Positions 15,985 through 24,846 of a stretch of DNA of 64,000 bases are shown here, piece after piece (position 1 is the first letter of the stretch; the number at the start of each line of letters is the position of its first letter). This DNA is from Flaccisagitta enflata (taxonomy: Eukaryota > Chaetognatha > Sagittoidea > Aphragmophora): contig OZ231126.1 in NCBI GenBank assembly GCA_965153355.1, positions 103,540,001 to 103,604,000 of the forward strand, in the 5' to 3' direction. The notes under the pieces are model-generated. The model searched no databases. It was not told the DNA's origin and worked only from the letters and a program-made list of their open reading frames with translations. The translations under genes were made by a program, and so were the position numbers.

Positions 15985-17476
15985 TCACGCCCCCATTTTT
16001 CTATGCAAATGAATGGCAGAAATTGCAATTAAGGGGCACTGTCTGGGTAAGGCTTCATCGTGCCTCAATTTTCCATCTTCTGTTTGGACCATGTAATGTT
16101 GGCCCAAAGCTTTAGTAACGGTGCCAATTCTCCAAAATTTTGACAATTTGATTTTGAGTATTCCAGATTTGAGGAGTTTCTTTGCAAGAATACGCTCGGC
16201 CCAAATGAGGCATTTTTCTCCAACATAGTAAACATGAGGTCTGTTGCTGATATGATGAGCCAAAGACGGAGTATCAGCAAGACGGTGCTTAGATACCTGT
16301 GTCATTAACTCTCTGACAGATTTGCCGGCGTCAACAACTGACTTTTCCACATCTTGGTCAAGAGAAGGTACACCTGTTAGACAACGGTTGTTAAAAAGTT
16401 GTGACGGACTGGTGACATATCCATTGAAGTTCATGCTGCTACTATTAAGACTAAATGCGCATTTTTGCAATTGGTTTGGCCAATCAGTCTCCTTAACAAG
16501 CATTCTTCGGAACAAATTGACCATGCGAGAATTTGCTGTTTCTGACTTATTTGCGTTTTTGCATAGTACTGAGTTAATAAGATGGGTTGCTGCAGTCGCT
16601 GTGCAGATTTTTGCAAAATCCTTGAGAAATTCATTGCCCATATCGCTGCTGACATACTGGCATAAGAATGAGTTGCTGTAGAGTATATCTAGCAGTGCTA
16701 TTGCAGCCTCTTTGCTTGTTTTGGTCCGCAACTTCCGTGCAAATACGTACAAGCTTGCAACATCACAAGCAATAAGAGCATAGTTCCATCCATGGGCTGG
16801 GGGAAGATGTAAAAGATCGACATTTAATTCTCATGTGGGGACAGAATCACTCACAGTGATTTTTCTTGCTTTCTGAAGTCTGGGAATGAAGTAGAGTCCA
16901 GAGATGATTTTTAATAATCTCCAGCAATGACTATGAGCCATGTTAACATGAAGAGTCATGATGACCTCCTTTGCAAGCTTTTCAGGTACCACAAGCAGTG
17001 AAATGGTGTCACCTTTTCCATCCAACGAGTTTTTCCTTAGTTCTTGATTAACTATGGCCAGAGTCTCAAACTCTTCCATAATAGCATTCAGGTAAGGTGA
17101 TTCTTGCCTTATTTCATGGTATTCTGGCTTCTTGCCCAACTGTACGCATTCAATAATTGTCTTTGTATCTGGATCTTCCCTTTGTCCAATGACAACTTTC
17201 TGTCTTTGTGTAAATTTTGCATCATCATCATCACTGCCTTTGCTCTCCTCATCAGAGCTGACAGGTCTCGGCCTCTTTGTTCTCCTTGTACCAAAGATAG
17301 GCAAGCAGAAATCATCTCCTTTGTCAGAGGTGTTATCAGTAGGGGTGACATCGTTAATGTTATCAAGCCATTCAAATGAGATGTCTGAAATGGCATTGAG
17401 AGGTGAGGCAGAGCCAGATGAACTTTCACCGCTAGCGTCATTCGATTCACTGCTTCCTGCACATACATCATTCCAT
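15985..17476 (-). pseudogene. Retrotransposon integrase region, broken
   Basis: After an acidic linker (SSESNDASGESSSG-like, near 17470-17400) comes a zinc-binding-like segment with HVNMAHSHC, whose second Cys pair is not intact. A TGA stop interrupts the frame near 16835, and the frame then continues into the catalytic core: IACDVAS with the first Asp, SSDMGNEF with the second, and SETANSRMVN supplying the Glu. A C-terminal basic domain ends at 15985. The integrase would insert element cDNA into host chromatin. The TGA and the frame slip upstream argue against function in this copy, unless they are assembly errors. Confidence 0.75.
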
Positions 17477-17846
17477 CTTTTGTCACAATTGTATTAAGAT
17501 GTCCTGGGACCTTCAACACTCTCGAGAAAAAGCGTTCTCTGTATAGCAGGACAGCTGATCTAATTTTTGACTCAAATTCCTCAATTGGCTTAGTAAGACA
17601 ATGCTTTGCAAAGCTTGAGTCAGTTGCAACAAAGTGAGGGCGATTTTGCAGCAAGAGATGCAGGTCATTAGAGCTGTGCACAATACTCAATAACTCTTTA
17701 CGATTAATACAGTATTTTTGAGCATTTCTTGCATGTGATTTTGACATAGCACAGATGGGCCAAAGCTCGTCACCTACCACACAAAGCAAAGAAGCGCCAA
17801 AAGTGTTTTTGGAAGAATCGCAAAAGAGTATGAATGTGTTTTTCAT
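17477..17846 (-). pseudogene. Retrotransposon RNase H domain
   Basis: FCDSSKNTFGASLL gives the first Asp, INRKELLSIVHS the Glu and FVATDSS the second Asp of an RNase H fold that degrades the RNA strand during reverse transcription. The frame is the same as the upstream RT, separated only by one TAG codon at 17850-17852. A one-base slip near 17476 moves the true downstream frame into the acidic linker before integrase. The alternative frame running on to 17109 is a chance extension. Confidence 0.75.
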
Positions 17847-17849
17847 ATA

Positions 17850-19733
17850 CTACTCCTTTGAAAGAATGAGAAGCCCATTGGAATTAGCTATCATCTCAAA
17901 GATAACTCTAACCAATTTATCCATTTTATTGGTGTAAACAAATTTCTTCCCAGATTGCTGGTTCATCTCCTCTCGCAGATGGAATAGGGCCTCTGCAAAA
18001 CCAGCACTAAAGTTGCCATAGTAGTTGACGTTACCAATTAGGTGGAGCAAAGCCTTACGATTCCTGGGAAATTCACATGGTGAAAAGGATTCAACTTTGC
18101 GTCTGGGAATTTTCAATTTTCCATTTTGAACCTCCAGACCAAGCACCTCAAATGATTCACCAGCATTGTCACACTTGTACCCAATGACCACATCACTCAT
18201 CTTCCAAACAAGGTTGTAGTAGCGTGCACGCTCAAGCACAGCTTCATATACTTGATAGAGATTTTCATACGAATAATCGCTTATACATAGGTTATCAACA
18301 TATGTAAAATCATAGCCTTCTCTAAGAATGCCATAAAGGATCAGTTTTAGCACTAGACTTGCTCCTGGACTTGAAGCCGCTTGACCCTGGGGAAGACGTG
18401 CAAGTATGTATTGCATTGCTGCAAATGCAATGGCAAAGGCAGTCAGATACCTTGAGTCCTTGCTAAGGCAAATTTGGCTGAAAAAATCTTTTGCATCAAG
18501 TGTCAAGAATATTTTGTCCTTAGTAAAGACAGAAAGGACCTCTCTTGGAGTGATATTGGGGCTGGAAAAGTCTTGAGTACTTCTAGAAATCTGGGCAAGG
18601 TCAATCACAAGCCTCCAAGCAGATGACAAATGCTTCCTATTAAGCTCAGGATTCTTAAGGTCAGCCAAAGTTTTCATGCTTGGTGTGCCGGGAGGAACCT
18701 TACCCTTAGCAAAAATAAAGGCATTTGAAAGTGCAGAATCACTAGTAAGCTTGACAATGTTAGCTTTAATGTAACATTTTATCACAAGATTGAATAACTC
18801 CTTTGAATACTGAGAGCAGTTGCGTTGCTTGGCCGCTTTTATTGGAGCAGAGTTGCGGCCCAAATGCAAAGCAAAATGACGGACGGCACCTGAAATACTG
18901 AGCATATCCTCGCCAAAACAATCACGATAAGACCATGTCAGATCAAGGGACTTCTGTTTCCATTCCTCAGGCATGCTAGGACTAACTTTGCAAAGGCTGA
19001 TCATCGCATTTTTGCCCAAATTGTCCCAGTAATTGATCCTATATTCCTTAGACTGGGCAATTAATTCATCAATCCGTTGAGGGGACTCATCATCACGAGC
19101 CACAAGACGAGTCCTGTCATGTGTTTGGCTTTCCACATCATTGTCATCAAATGCCATCTGTTCCTTCAAGTAGTCCGGTAGCTTGTACCTATTGCTTTCT
19201 TCAGTAGTTGGTATTGGTGGGTGTGATGGGGGCTGGCAAGTTGGAACAAAATGAGGCAGCTGGGGCAAAGGAGCGGGAGAAGACGATGAGTGAGCATCAA
19301 CTTTGCTTTGTTTTGCAGGAGGAGAAGCATTCTCAGAACTGTCACTTCCATCTGAGTCTCTGCGTTTGTCACCAAGGGCGTTTATGTCATAAACACTTCC
19401 ATCTAAAACACCACAAAAATCAGAAATGAGAGAGTTAACATGATTTTCCTCCTCAGTTACATCACTGCCATCCAATGGCTCTAAAACATGAATATCACTC
19501 ATTTGATCATCAGCCAACTTATGGGCAAGTGCTTGAGATAGAAGGGGCTTCAAGACACCTATGGTACTGTTTTTGAAGATAAGTTTGGTCATCCAGGTCA
19601 CTACAATGGCGGATGTTGTCTCTGATGTGTGGGGGGAGAGAGGCAGCAACGCAGAATTGTTGTTTGATAACTCTGAGTTTGGCCTTTGCATCAGATGGAT
19701 CGCCAATTTGGTAGTCAGAAAATGAATTTTCAA
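17850..19733 (-). CDS. Retrotransposon reverse transcriptase
   Basis: The N-terminal ~190 residues are low-complexity linker (Ser/Pro-rich). The polymerase follows: AWRLVIDLAQISRS, TLDAKDFFSQI with the motif A Asp, LPQGQAASSPG, and YVDN in place of the usual YxDD, then PRRKVESFSPCEFPRN and IGNVNYYGNF of the thumb/connection. An Asn replacing the second Asp of YxDD would normally impair catalysis. The product ends at an in-frame TAG before RNase H. It overlaps the gag 3' end by ~215 nt in another frame, as expected for translation by frameshifting. RT identity is firm, Ty3-like placement less so. Confidence 0.8.
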   Translation of the reverse strand: MKIHFLTTKLAIHLMQRPNSELSNNNSALLPLSPHTSETTSAIVVTWMTKLIFKNSTIGVLKPLLSQALAHKLADDQMSDIHVLEPLDGSDVTEEENHVNSLISDFCGVLDGSVYDINALGDKRRDSDGSDSSENASPPAKQSKVDAHSSSSPAPLPQLPHFVPTCQPPSHPPIPTTEESNRYKLPDYLKEQMAFDDNDVESQTHDRTRLVARDDESPQRIDELIAQSKEYRINYWDNLGKNAMISLCKVSPSMPEEWKQKSLDLTWSYRDCFGEDMLSISGAVRHFALHLGRNSAPIKAAKQRNCSQYSKELFNLVIKCYIKANIVKLTSDSALSNAFIFAKGKVPPGTPSMKTLADLKNPELNRKHLSSAWRLVIDLAQISRSTQDFSSPNITPREVLSVFTKDKIFLTLDAKDFFSQICLSKDSRYLTAFAIAFAAMQYILARLPQGQAASSPGASLVLKLILYGILREGYDFTYVDNLCISDYSYENLYQVYEAVLERARYYNLVWKMSDVVIGYKCDNAGESFEVLGLEVQNGKLKIPRRKVESFSPCEFPRNRKALLHLIGNVNYYGNFSAGFAEALFHLREEMNQQSGKKFVYTNKMDKLVRVIFEMIANSNGLLILSKE

Positions 19734-20027
19734 TTTGTTTTATGAGGGAATGAAAATCCTCATCTTGGCCTTGTCTAAAGTTTTGAAATTTCTCACTGTT
19801 GGTGAGGACGGTAGAGGCCTTGTCACAAGCAATGACAGCATCAAAAACACCAGTTAGTGTGATAGGCTTCATTCCTCTCAAGTATGCTGCATAGCTGGAA
19901 GCAAGCTCCTCACCCATGAGATGGTAGTTGAGATTTACTGCAATCTCAAAATCGTCTATGCCCAGAGTTTGTAGGGTTTTCACGTGAGACTTCAAAGCAG
20001 TGACATAGTCATCAAATGAGAAAAAGA
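19519..20027 (-). pseudogene. Retrotransposon gag-like protein, C-terminal part
   Basis: The real part starts at the Polinton target duplication (20022-20027). An apparent ORF extends up to 20139 only because the Polinton TIR happens to be open. The protein is helical and gag-like (DDYVTALKSHVKTLQTLGI, LRGMKPITLTGVFDAV, NSEKFQNFRQGQDEDFHSL), resembling the capsid-like region of retrotransposon Gag. No CCHC knuckle is visible. Reading across one copy of the duplication to 57239 restores an open frame with the N-terminal part. Confidence 0.7.
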
Positions 20028-20172
20028 AGTATATGTGAGATGGGGATCTAGCGACTCTGAGCCCCAAATCCTTTGATGTTTTGCGGCATGAGAGTTGAGA
20101 GGAGGGTTGAGAGGAGGAAGAGGAAGAGGAAAAGGTCATGTGACATCCAGGTGCGATGCCATGAGTTGAGAG
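20028..20172 (+). repeat. Polinton left terminal inverted repeat
   Basis: It matches the reverse complement of 57088-57232 over 145 bp with no difference that I can see. It contains GGTCATGTGACATCC, an E-box-like site also found near 53.66 and 53.74 kb. The near-identity of the two TIRs suggests a fairly recent insertion. Confidence 0.92.
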
Positions 20173-20224
20173 AGAGAGAATCTTTGATTTTTGGTTGGGT
20201 TTGTGTGCACACCCTGTCTGAGGT

Positions 20225-20232
20225 TATATAAG
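20225..20232 (+). promoter_or_regulatory. TATA-like box upstream of packaging ATPase
   Basis: TATATAAG lies 18 bp before the ATPase ATG, just inside the left TIR. With this spacing transcription would start at or beyond the first ATG, so the in-frame ATG at 20274 may be the start used. The assignment is inferred from sequence alone. Confidence 0.4.
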
Positions 20233-20249
20233 TGTGAAAAAAAGTAGGT

Positions 20250-20936
20250 ATGTCAATATTGTATCAAAAAAGTATGGATTACATTAAAGAGTATCCTGAT
20301 TTGCGCTGGACTCATCCGACTACTGTATTATGTTGTGGCAGCTCATTTTCTGGGAAATCGACTTGGGTTCAAAATTTAGCTAGAGATTTAAAGTATGTTA
20401 TGAAGAACCCTCCGGATAGAATAGTGTACCTTTTTAAAAACTGGCAAAATTCCTTTGACCAGCTTAAAGAAGATGTTGAAAATATAGAGTTTTATAAATC
20501 ATTTGATGATCCAATGCTAGATTTAGAAGGCCTACAAAATGTATTTTTGATTTTGGATGACGTAGCTCCAGATGCTCCTCCAGGCTTCCTCAAAAGCTGG
20601 CATACTGTCAAATCACACCATTACAACTCCTCAATTTGTACATTACTACACAACGTTTTTGACTCAAGTGTAGCCGATTTACGAACCATTTCGCTTAATA
20701 CCCAAATTTTTAATTTTATGAAATCGCTGAGAGCTTATGATAGCTTAGTGTATTTTAGTCGGCAAGTTTTTGGCCCTTCCTATAAATGTCTACTTTCTGT
20801 CTATGAAGAGTATGTCTTACAGAATATGTGGTCATATATTACTGTGGATGTTTCACCTTTTTGTCCACCAGAGTTAAAAAAAAGATCAAAAATTTTCAGT
20901 TTTGAAGCACCTATGATTACTTGGATACCCCTTTAG
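20250..20936 (+). CDS. Polinton genome-packaging ATPase (FtsK/HerA-type)
   Basis: A 228-residue protein. The Walker A motif is CGSSFSGKST (about residues 29-38) and Walker B is VFLILDD (about 97-103). This is the layout of A32-like/FtsK-HerA packaging ATPases that pump the genome into preformed capsids in Polintons, adintoviruses and related viruses. The length fits the family (about 220-280). The first ATG follows a TATA-like box, and a second ATG at 20274 also precedes all motifs. It is the first gene inside the left TIR and reads in the same direction as the capsid genes. It shows no internal stop, unlike several neighbours. Confidence 0.9.
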   Translation: MSILYQKSMDYIKEYPDLRWTHPTTVLCCGSSFSGKSTWVQNLARDLKYVMKNPPDRIVYLFKNWQNSFDQLKEDVENIEFYKSFDDPMLDLEGLQNVFLILDDVAPDAPPGFLKSWHTVKSHHYNSSICTLLHNVFDSSVADLRTISLNTQIFNFMKSLRAYDSLVYFSRQVFGPSYKCLLSVYEEYVLQNMWSYITVDVSPFCPPELKKRSKIFSFEAPMITWIPL

Positions 20937-20952
20937 CAAATCCCCCAAAAAA

Positions 20953-21210
20953 ATGAATAAAGATTTGCAAAAACATTTGCCTTTACTTGAGTTTCTTTTT
21001 AATTTGCCAGATGATAGAAGGAAGAATCAATTGTTGAATATGAAAAATGAAGTTTTGAGATTCTATATAAATTTCATATATAATGTTTATAAAGGAATAT
21101 ATCCAGTAGATAATACCACAATACAAAATTTAATGCCATTTAAGGATGATATTAAAGCATTATTGAGTAAAAATAAAAGTTTTAAAAGCAGAAAAAAAAA
21201 TTTTGATTGA
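20953..21210 (+). CDS. Small conserved Polinton-type protein
   Basis: An 85-residue basic helical protein, 16 bp after the ATPase. It has the plan of a small protein commonly found beside capsid genes in Polinton/adintovirus-like elements: an N-terminal Leu-rich helix (LPLLEFLFNL), a central segment with NVYKGIYPVDN, and a C-terminal stretch ending in Lys/Arg (KSFKSRKKNF). I recognise the pattern but know no assigned function. The tight spacing suggests co-expression with the ATPase. Confidence 0.6.
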   Translation: MNKDLQKHLPLLEFLFNLPDDRRKNQLLNMKNEVLRFYINFIYNVYKGIYPVDNTTIQNLMPFKDDIKALLSKNKSFKSRKKNFD

Positions 21211-21276
21211 AAATCAATTCTTTTTCACCCTCCTTGGCTTCCTCTTGCCTGTGATTTGAGAGGCCTTACATAAACA

Positions 21277-22221
21277 ATGAATAATTACGTAAAAAAATAT
21301 CTATTGTTAGATCCTAGTGTTTATTATCGAATGACACTCAATAAAAGTAAATCGGCGGATGGAGAACCGGCGGACATCGCTTTGAAAAAGTTTGCAACAG
21401 ATTACACTGAAACAAAGGCTTTGGGAAAAAATTTGAGGGCAGAGTCTTTAAAAAATCTATCAGAACAGTTTGAGCCTATTATTAGTTCAGCTGTTGCAAA
21501 AGGCATTCAACCTAGCACAAATCCCTTAACACCCACTAATGTTAATGCAACTGAGAGCAATAATATCAATGATGTTGTTGCATTGATAGAAAGTAAAGTT
21601 CAGAAAACATATGAAAATGCTACAGTTCGGTTATTTATGATATTAGCCAGACTGCCAGGGGTGCAGATTAGTACCAAAAAGATTGTATGTGATTCTAAGG
21701 AATTAGCTGGCAGTTCCTGGGGTATTTTGGAAAATCTAGTTAAGCCTATTACAGTGATGAAATATGAATCTAAGATACTTTTGAATAAACTTATAAAAGA
21801 AGATGAGATAGATGAGATTTTGCAAAATAGATTGATTAAAAATCGTGAAGCATTAAAATACATTGAGTCTCAGACTACCAATGAGCCTGTAGCTTCATCA
21901 ACACCCAATAAAGCACCCTTGTTTGAAACAAGCAGGGTACCAGAAAAATCCACATTAGGTGGGGAAAGCGAATTTTTTGACCCCATTTATAATCCATCCG
22001 AGGATGAGTCTGATGACCCTACATTAAGTAACAGTAGTAGAAAAGGAACAGGAATAAAATGGAAGACATTTTTAAAATCTCCAAAAAAGAAACAGAAGGC
22101 CAGAAAACAGAAGGCCAGAAAACAGAAGGGCGGAAAACAGAAGGCCAAAAAACAGAAGGCCAAAAAACAGAAGACCAAAAAACAGAAGAACAAGAAACAG
22201 AAGATGAAAAAAAGAAATTAG
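21277..22221 (+). CDS. Conserved Polinton accessory protein with KKQKA-repeat tail
   Basis: A 314-residue protein. The central part (about residues 100-200) has LFMILARLPGVQIS and a following domain (VCDSKELAGSSWGILENLV). This resembles a conserved uncharacterised protein of Polinton/adintovirus-like elements in which a short 'PGV' helix-turn segment precedes a small domain. The last ~60 residues are a Lys-rich KKQKA repeat encoded by a 15-bp tandem array, likely a nucleic-acid-binding tail. The repeat region overlaps the integrase N-terminus in another frame. The function is unknown. It could be a virion core or scaffolding protein, which is inference only. Confidence 0.6.
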   Translation: MNNYVKKYLLLDPSVYYRMTLNKSKSADGEPADIALKKFATDYTETKALGKNLRAESLKNLSEQFEPIISSAVAKGIQPSTNPLTPTNVNATESNNINDVVALIESKVQKTYENATVRLFMILARLPGVQISTKKIVCDSKELAGSSWGILENLVKPITVMKYESKILLNKLIKEDEIDEILQNRLIKNREALKYIESQTTNEPVASSTPNKAPLFETSRVPEKSTLGGESEFFDPIYNPSEDESDDPTLSNSSRKGTGIKWKTFLKSPKKKQKARKQKARKQKGGKQKAKKQKAKKQKTKKQKNKKQKMKKRN

Positions 22222-23671
22222 AACTTTTGAATCGGTTATATTATGATTATAGCTCACCTGCAGGTCTGGCAAATAAAGATAAGCTAAAACGTGAGGCTTT
22301 GAAAACTCTTAAATCTATCACAGATAAGGATTTGGTTAACTTTTTGCAAAAACAGAAAATAAGTGTTATTTTCAAAAAGAAAAAATCAAATTACATTCAA
22401 AGGAGAATCATTTCAAAAAATGTTTTCCAGACTTGTGGGGCGGACCTCGCAGATATGAGCCGGTATTCTTCTTATAACAATAAAAATAATTGGATATTTT
22501 TAACTATTGATTTATGTAGTTTGTTTATTTGGACAAAAGTTTTAAGGCGGAAATCAAAAGAGGAGATGGTTCAGGCCTTCAAAGAATTTTTTGCATTTGT
22601 AGCCAGTACAGACCATAAAGTGGAGAAGATTTGGTCTGATCGCGGTGAATCTGCGCTAATTTTGTGCTAATTTGGTGCGCTGATTGGAAATTAGCATAAT
22701 TTGGAGGCCTGATTGTGATAATTTGGTGCGCTAATTGAAAATTAGCATAATTTGGATACCTGATTGTGAAAATTTGGTGCGCTGATTGGAAATTAGCATA
22801 ATTTGGAGCCCTGATTGTGTTTGTTTGGGTTTGAGTGCATAGATAGGTGGCGCTAATTGATCTTTTGTTTTTTTTCCTATCCCTACCCACTAACCCTACC
22901 CACCCACCACCCTACCACCCACCCAACCCATCCCACCATATAGGTACCGAATTTATTTCTTGTAGGTCATATTTTGAGAGCCAAGGAGTGGAGAACTATT
23001 TTTCTAGCAGGCCCAACAAATCATCATTGGCTGAATTTGGAATATCTCAAATTCAGTCAAGACTCATTAAGATTCTTACACTGAATAACACTTTTGCTTG
23101 GACAAAATATTTGCCACAGGTCACAAAAGCCTACAATGCCACTGTACAAGCTAAGTACAACATGAGCCCAGAACAAGCAGCTTTTAACAAAGACAAAGAA
23201 CAACAGTTGATGCGTTTAAAGGCCCTAGACCTAAAAAAATTTTATCAGAAATATGATAAAAAACCATTGCACGAAGAGGGAGAACGCGTTCGTCCAATGT
23301 CAGAGGCTAAATTATTTCAAAAAGGCTATTTAAGCAAGTTTGACAACCCTATTGAAAAAGTAAGACAGATAAAAAAAAGTATTCCTGCTAATTATCATTT
23401 AAGTAATAGCAAAAAAACATTCTACGCAAGCGAGTTATCAAAAACAAAAGAACCTGAGGAAACAGAAAATAAAAGATATATTGTTTTAAAGAAAAGGCAG
23501 ACTGGTAGAAAATTGAGAGATAACAGTGTAAGCAATACTCAGACTGAGTATTTAGTGAGAAAAACAAATCAGGAAAGTACTTCACCATATTTTTACATAC
23601 GATATCTAATACAGACGAATTTACAGGAAATTCTTACGGTTCATGGACAACCACTTTTCAATCACCTATAA
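22059..23671 (+). CDS. Polinton retroviral-type integrase, two exons
   Basis: Exon 1 is 22059-22644 and exon 2 is 22944-23671, separated by a GT-AG intron. The N-terminal QKTEG repeats are followed by LLNRLYYDYSSPAGL, typical of Polinton integrases. The catalytic core has CGADLADM (first Asp), SDRG at the exon end plus TEF from exon 2 (second Asp), and SSLAEFGISQ (Glu) about 31 residues further. Unspliced, the frame stops 8 codons into the intron and loses the Glu. The C-terminus is basic (KKRQTGRKLR) and overlaps the penton frame. The enzyme joins element ends to a target, consistent with the 6-bp duplication. The start is uncertain: the first ATG is 22059 within the upstream gene. Confidence 0.87.
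22087..22200 (+). repeat. 15-bp tandem repeat coding in two frames
   Basis: About seven and a half units of AAACAGAAGGCCAGA and variants. In the frame of the upstream protein they encode KKQKA/KQKGG, and in the integrase frame EGQKT. Both proteins therefore carry a repeat tail or head made from the same DNA. Confidence 0.8.
22645..22943 (+). other. Spliceosomal intron in integrase (299 bp)
   Basis: The donor is GCG|GTGAAT and the acceptor CACCATATAG|GTACC. A CACTAACCC branch-like site and a pyrimidine-rich ACCC tract precede the acceptor. Splicing joins DRG to TEF in frame. The 5' half consists of about three ~66-bp tandem units around GGTGCGCTGATTGGAAATTA. It could instead be an unexcised insertion, but the exact intron borders favour splicing. 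Confidence 0.8.
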
Positions 23672-24489
23672 CCGTTTCTCCTCAAAGTTCTATTAGTCTT
23701 TTAGAGGTGGCCTTTGACTCAGAATTTGACAGTAAAGAGCCTGAAGAAGAATGTATCATAGAGGTTTTAGATTTTTTGTATGTTGTTGATAGAGAACAAA
23801 AATTGTACGGAAAATGGTTTAAAATCAAATTAGAAAAAATTCATTTCAGTTCAGCTACTTTGTTATGTGCTTACATAAATAGAAAGATTTATAAGGAAGT
23901 GCCTAGATTGCGAAAAATGGAAGCCAATATTTTTAATTACTCTACAAAGCATCGAAGAATTTGGACTAGATTTCCTTATCCTAATATGTTTGTAACAATT
24001 CTTGTGAAATCATACAGTCTTGTTCTTGTTGGTGCTGAGAAACACGATGGGCTGCGTCAAACGATAGTGCTGGGAAATAATAAACCTCAATTTAGTTATA
24101 AATTCAAGAATGAAACTCGAAAATTTGCTCCTGCAGCAAGACAGCGCTATACTAGTATTTGTACAAAAAACAATTTTTTCGCTATGGAGCCTAAAATTTG
24201 GTCATTTAATGAGTTTATGGTAACAATTGATGTTATCAATGAGCAATTAGTATCTACAGGTCGGGAAAGAGTGTTACGTTTTGTTTCTCTATGTAATGAT
24301 GACTCAAAGTTGCATGTTGTCAAAAAATTCTCTTTGCCGCTATATGTGAGGCTGAATAAAACATATATAAGTCAAATTAAAGTAAATTTGATTAATTTAG
24401 ACGGAATAACTATTCCTTTTGCACACCCAGTTCGTTTATTACTACATATAAAAGAATATGGCGATAAAACTTTTTCATTTGAGGGGTAG
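23548..24489 (+). CDS. Polinton penton-like minor capsid protein
   Basis: The open frame begins after a TGA at 23545-23547 and has no ATG before the conserved N-terminus (YFTIFLHTISNTDEFTG, SWTTTFQSP); the first in-frame ATG lies some 75 codons downstream. The C-terminal part (PLYVRLNKTYISQIKVNLIN, IPFAHPVRLLLHIKEYG) matches the plan of the single-jelly-roll penton protein that closes capsid vertices. The length of ~310 residues is normal. The 5' end overlaps the integrase C-terminus in another frame. Either the start codon is lost, a non-AUG codon is used, or a short upstream exon exists. A TAG ends the frame, but it stays open beyond (next entry). Confidence 0.7.
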   Translation, partial: VFSEKNKSGKYFTIFLHTISNTDEFTGNSYGSWTTTFQSPITVSPQSSISLLEVAFDSEFDSKEPEEECIIEVLDFLYVVDREQKLYGKWFKIKLEKIHFSSATLLCAYINRKIYKEVPRLRKMEANIFNYSTKHRRIWTRFPYPNMFVTILVKSYSLVLVGAEKHDGLRQTIVLGNNKPQFSYKFKNETRKFAPAARQRYTSICTKNNFFAMEPKIWSFNEFMVTIDVINEQLVSTGRERVLRFVSLCNDDSKLHVVKKFSLPLYVRLNKTYISQIKVNLINLDGITIPFAHPVRLLLHIKEYGDKTFSFEG

Positions 24490-24846
24490 ACGTCAAAAGG
24501 GGCATTAGAAATTATTGAACCAAAGAAAAAAAGAAAAAAAAATATATTGGGTGCAGGCAAACGAGGAAGAGGAGGAAAAAGAGGAGGAGGGGGAGTAAGA
24601 GGAGCGCAGAAAGGTCAGAGAGGTAGGGGCCCAGGAAGAAAAAGTCAAACAAGGCAACAAGGAGGAGGAAAACGAGGAGGAAGAGGAGGAAAGAAAGGAG
24701 GAGGAGGAAAACGTGGAGGAAGAGGAGGAAAGAAAGGAGGAGGAGGAAAACAAGGAGGAAGAGGAGGAAAGAAAGGAGGAGGAAAGAAAAGGGGATCTAG
24801 AAAAAAGAGAAGAAAGAGTTTTTCTATCTTTCAAAATGGCTCTTAA
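24490..24846 (+). CDS. Gly/Arg/Lys-rich basic protein, in frame behind the penton stop
   Basis: About 118 codons in exactly the penton frame after its TAG. It begins with an acidic-hydrophobic then basic segment (ALEIIEPKKKRKK) and GAGKRGRGGKRGGGG, followed by five near-identical GGRGGKKGGGGK blocks and KKRGSRKKRRK. There is no ATG, so it is made only by readthrough of the TAG, a non-AUG start, or splicing, or it is a remnant. The composition resembles condensing core peptides of adenovirus-like virions, an inference from charge only. It ends 11 bases inside the major capsid gene. Confidence 0.5.
   Translation, partial: TSKGALEIIEPKKKRKKNILGAGKRGRGGKRGGGGVRGAQKGQRGRGPGRKSQTRQQGGGKRGGRGGKKGGGGKRGGRGGKKGGGGKQGGRGGKKGGGKKRGSRKKRRKSFSIFQNGS

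Noticed and set aside
20028-20139. N-terminal ~37 residues of the gag-like frame beginning with a Ser-rich stretch
   Set aside because: They are encoded by the Polinton TIR; the same frame appears at 57121-57232 and stops at the element end.
22847-22943. Coding extension at the start of integrase exon 2 (Pro/His-rich)
   Set aside because: It is the C-rich 3' part of the intron; conserved integrase sequence begins right after the AG.
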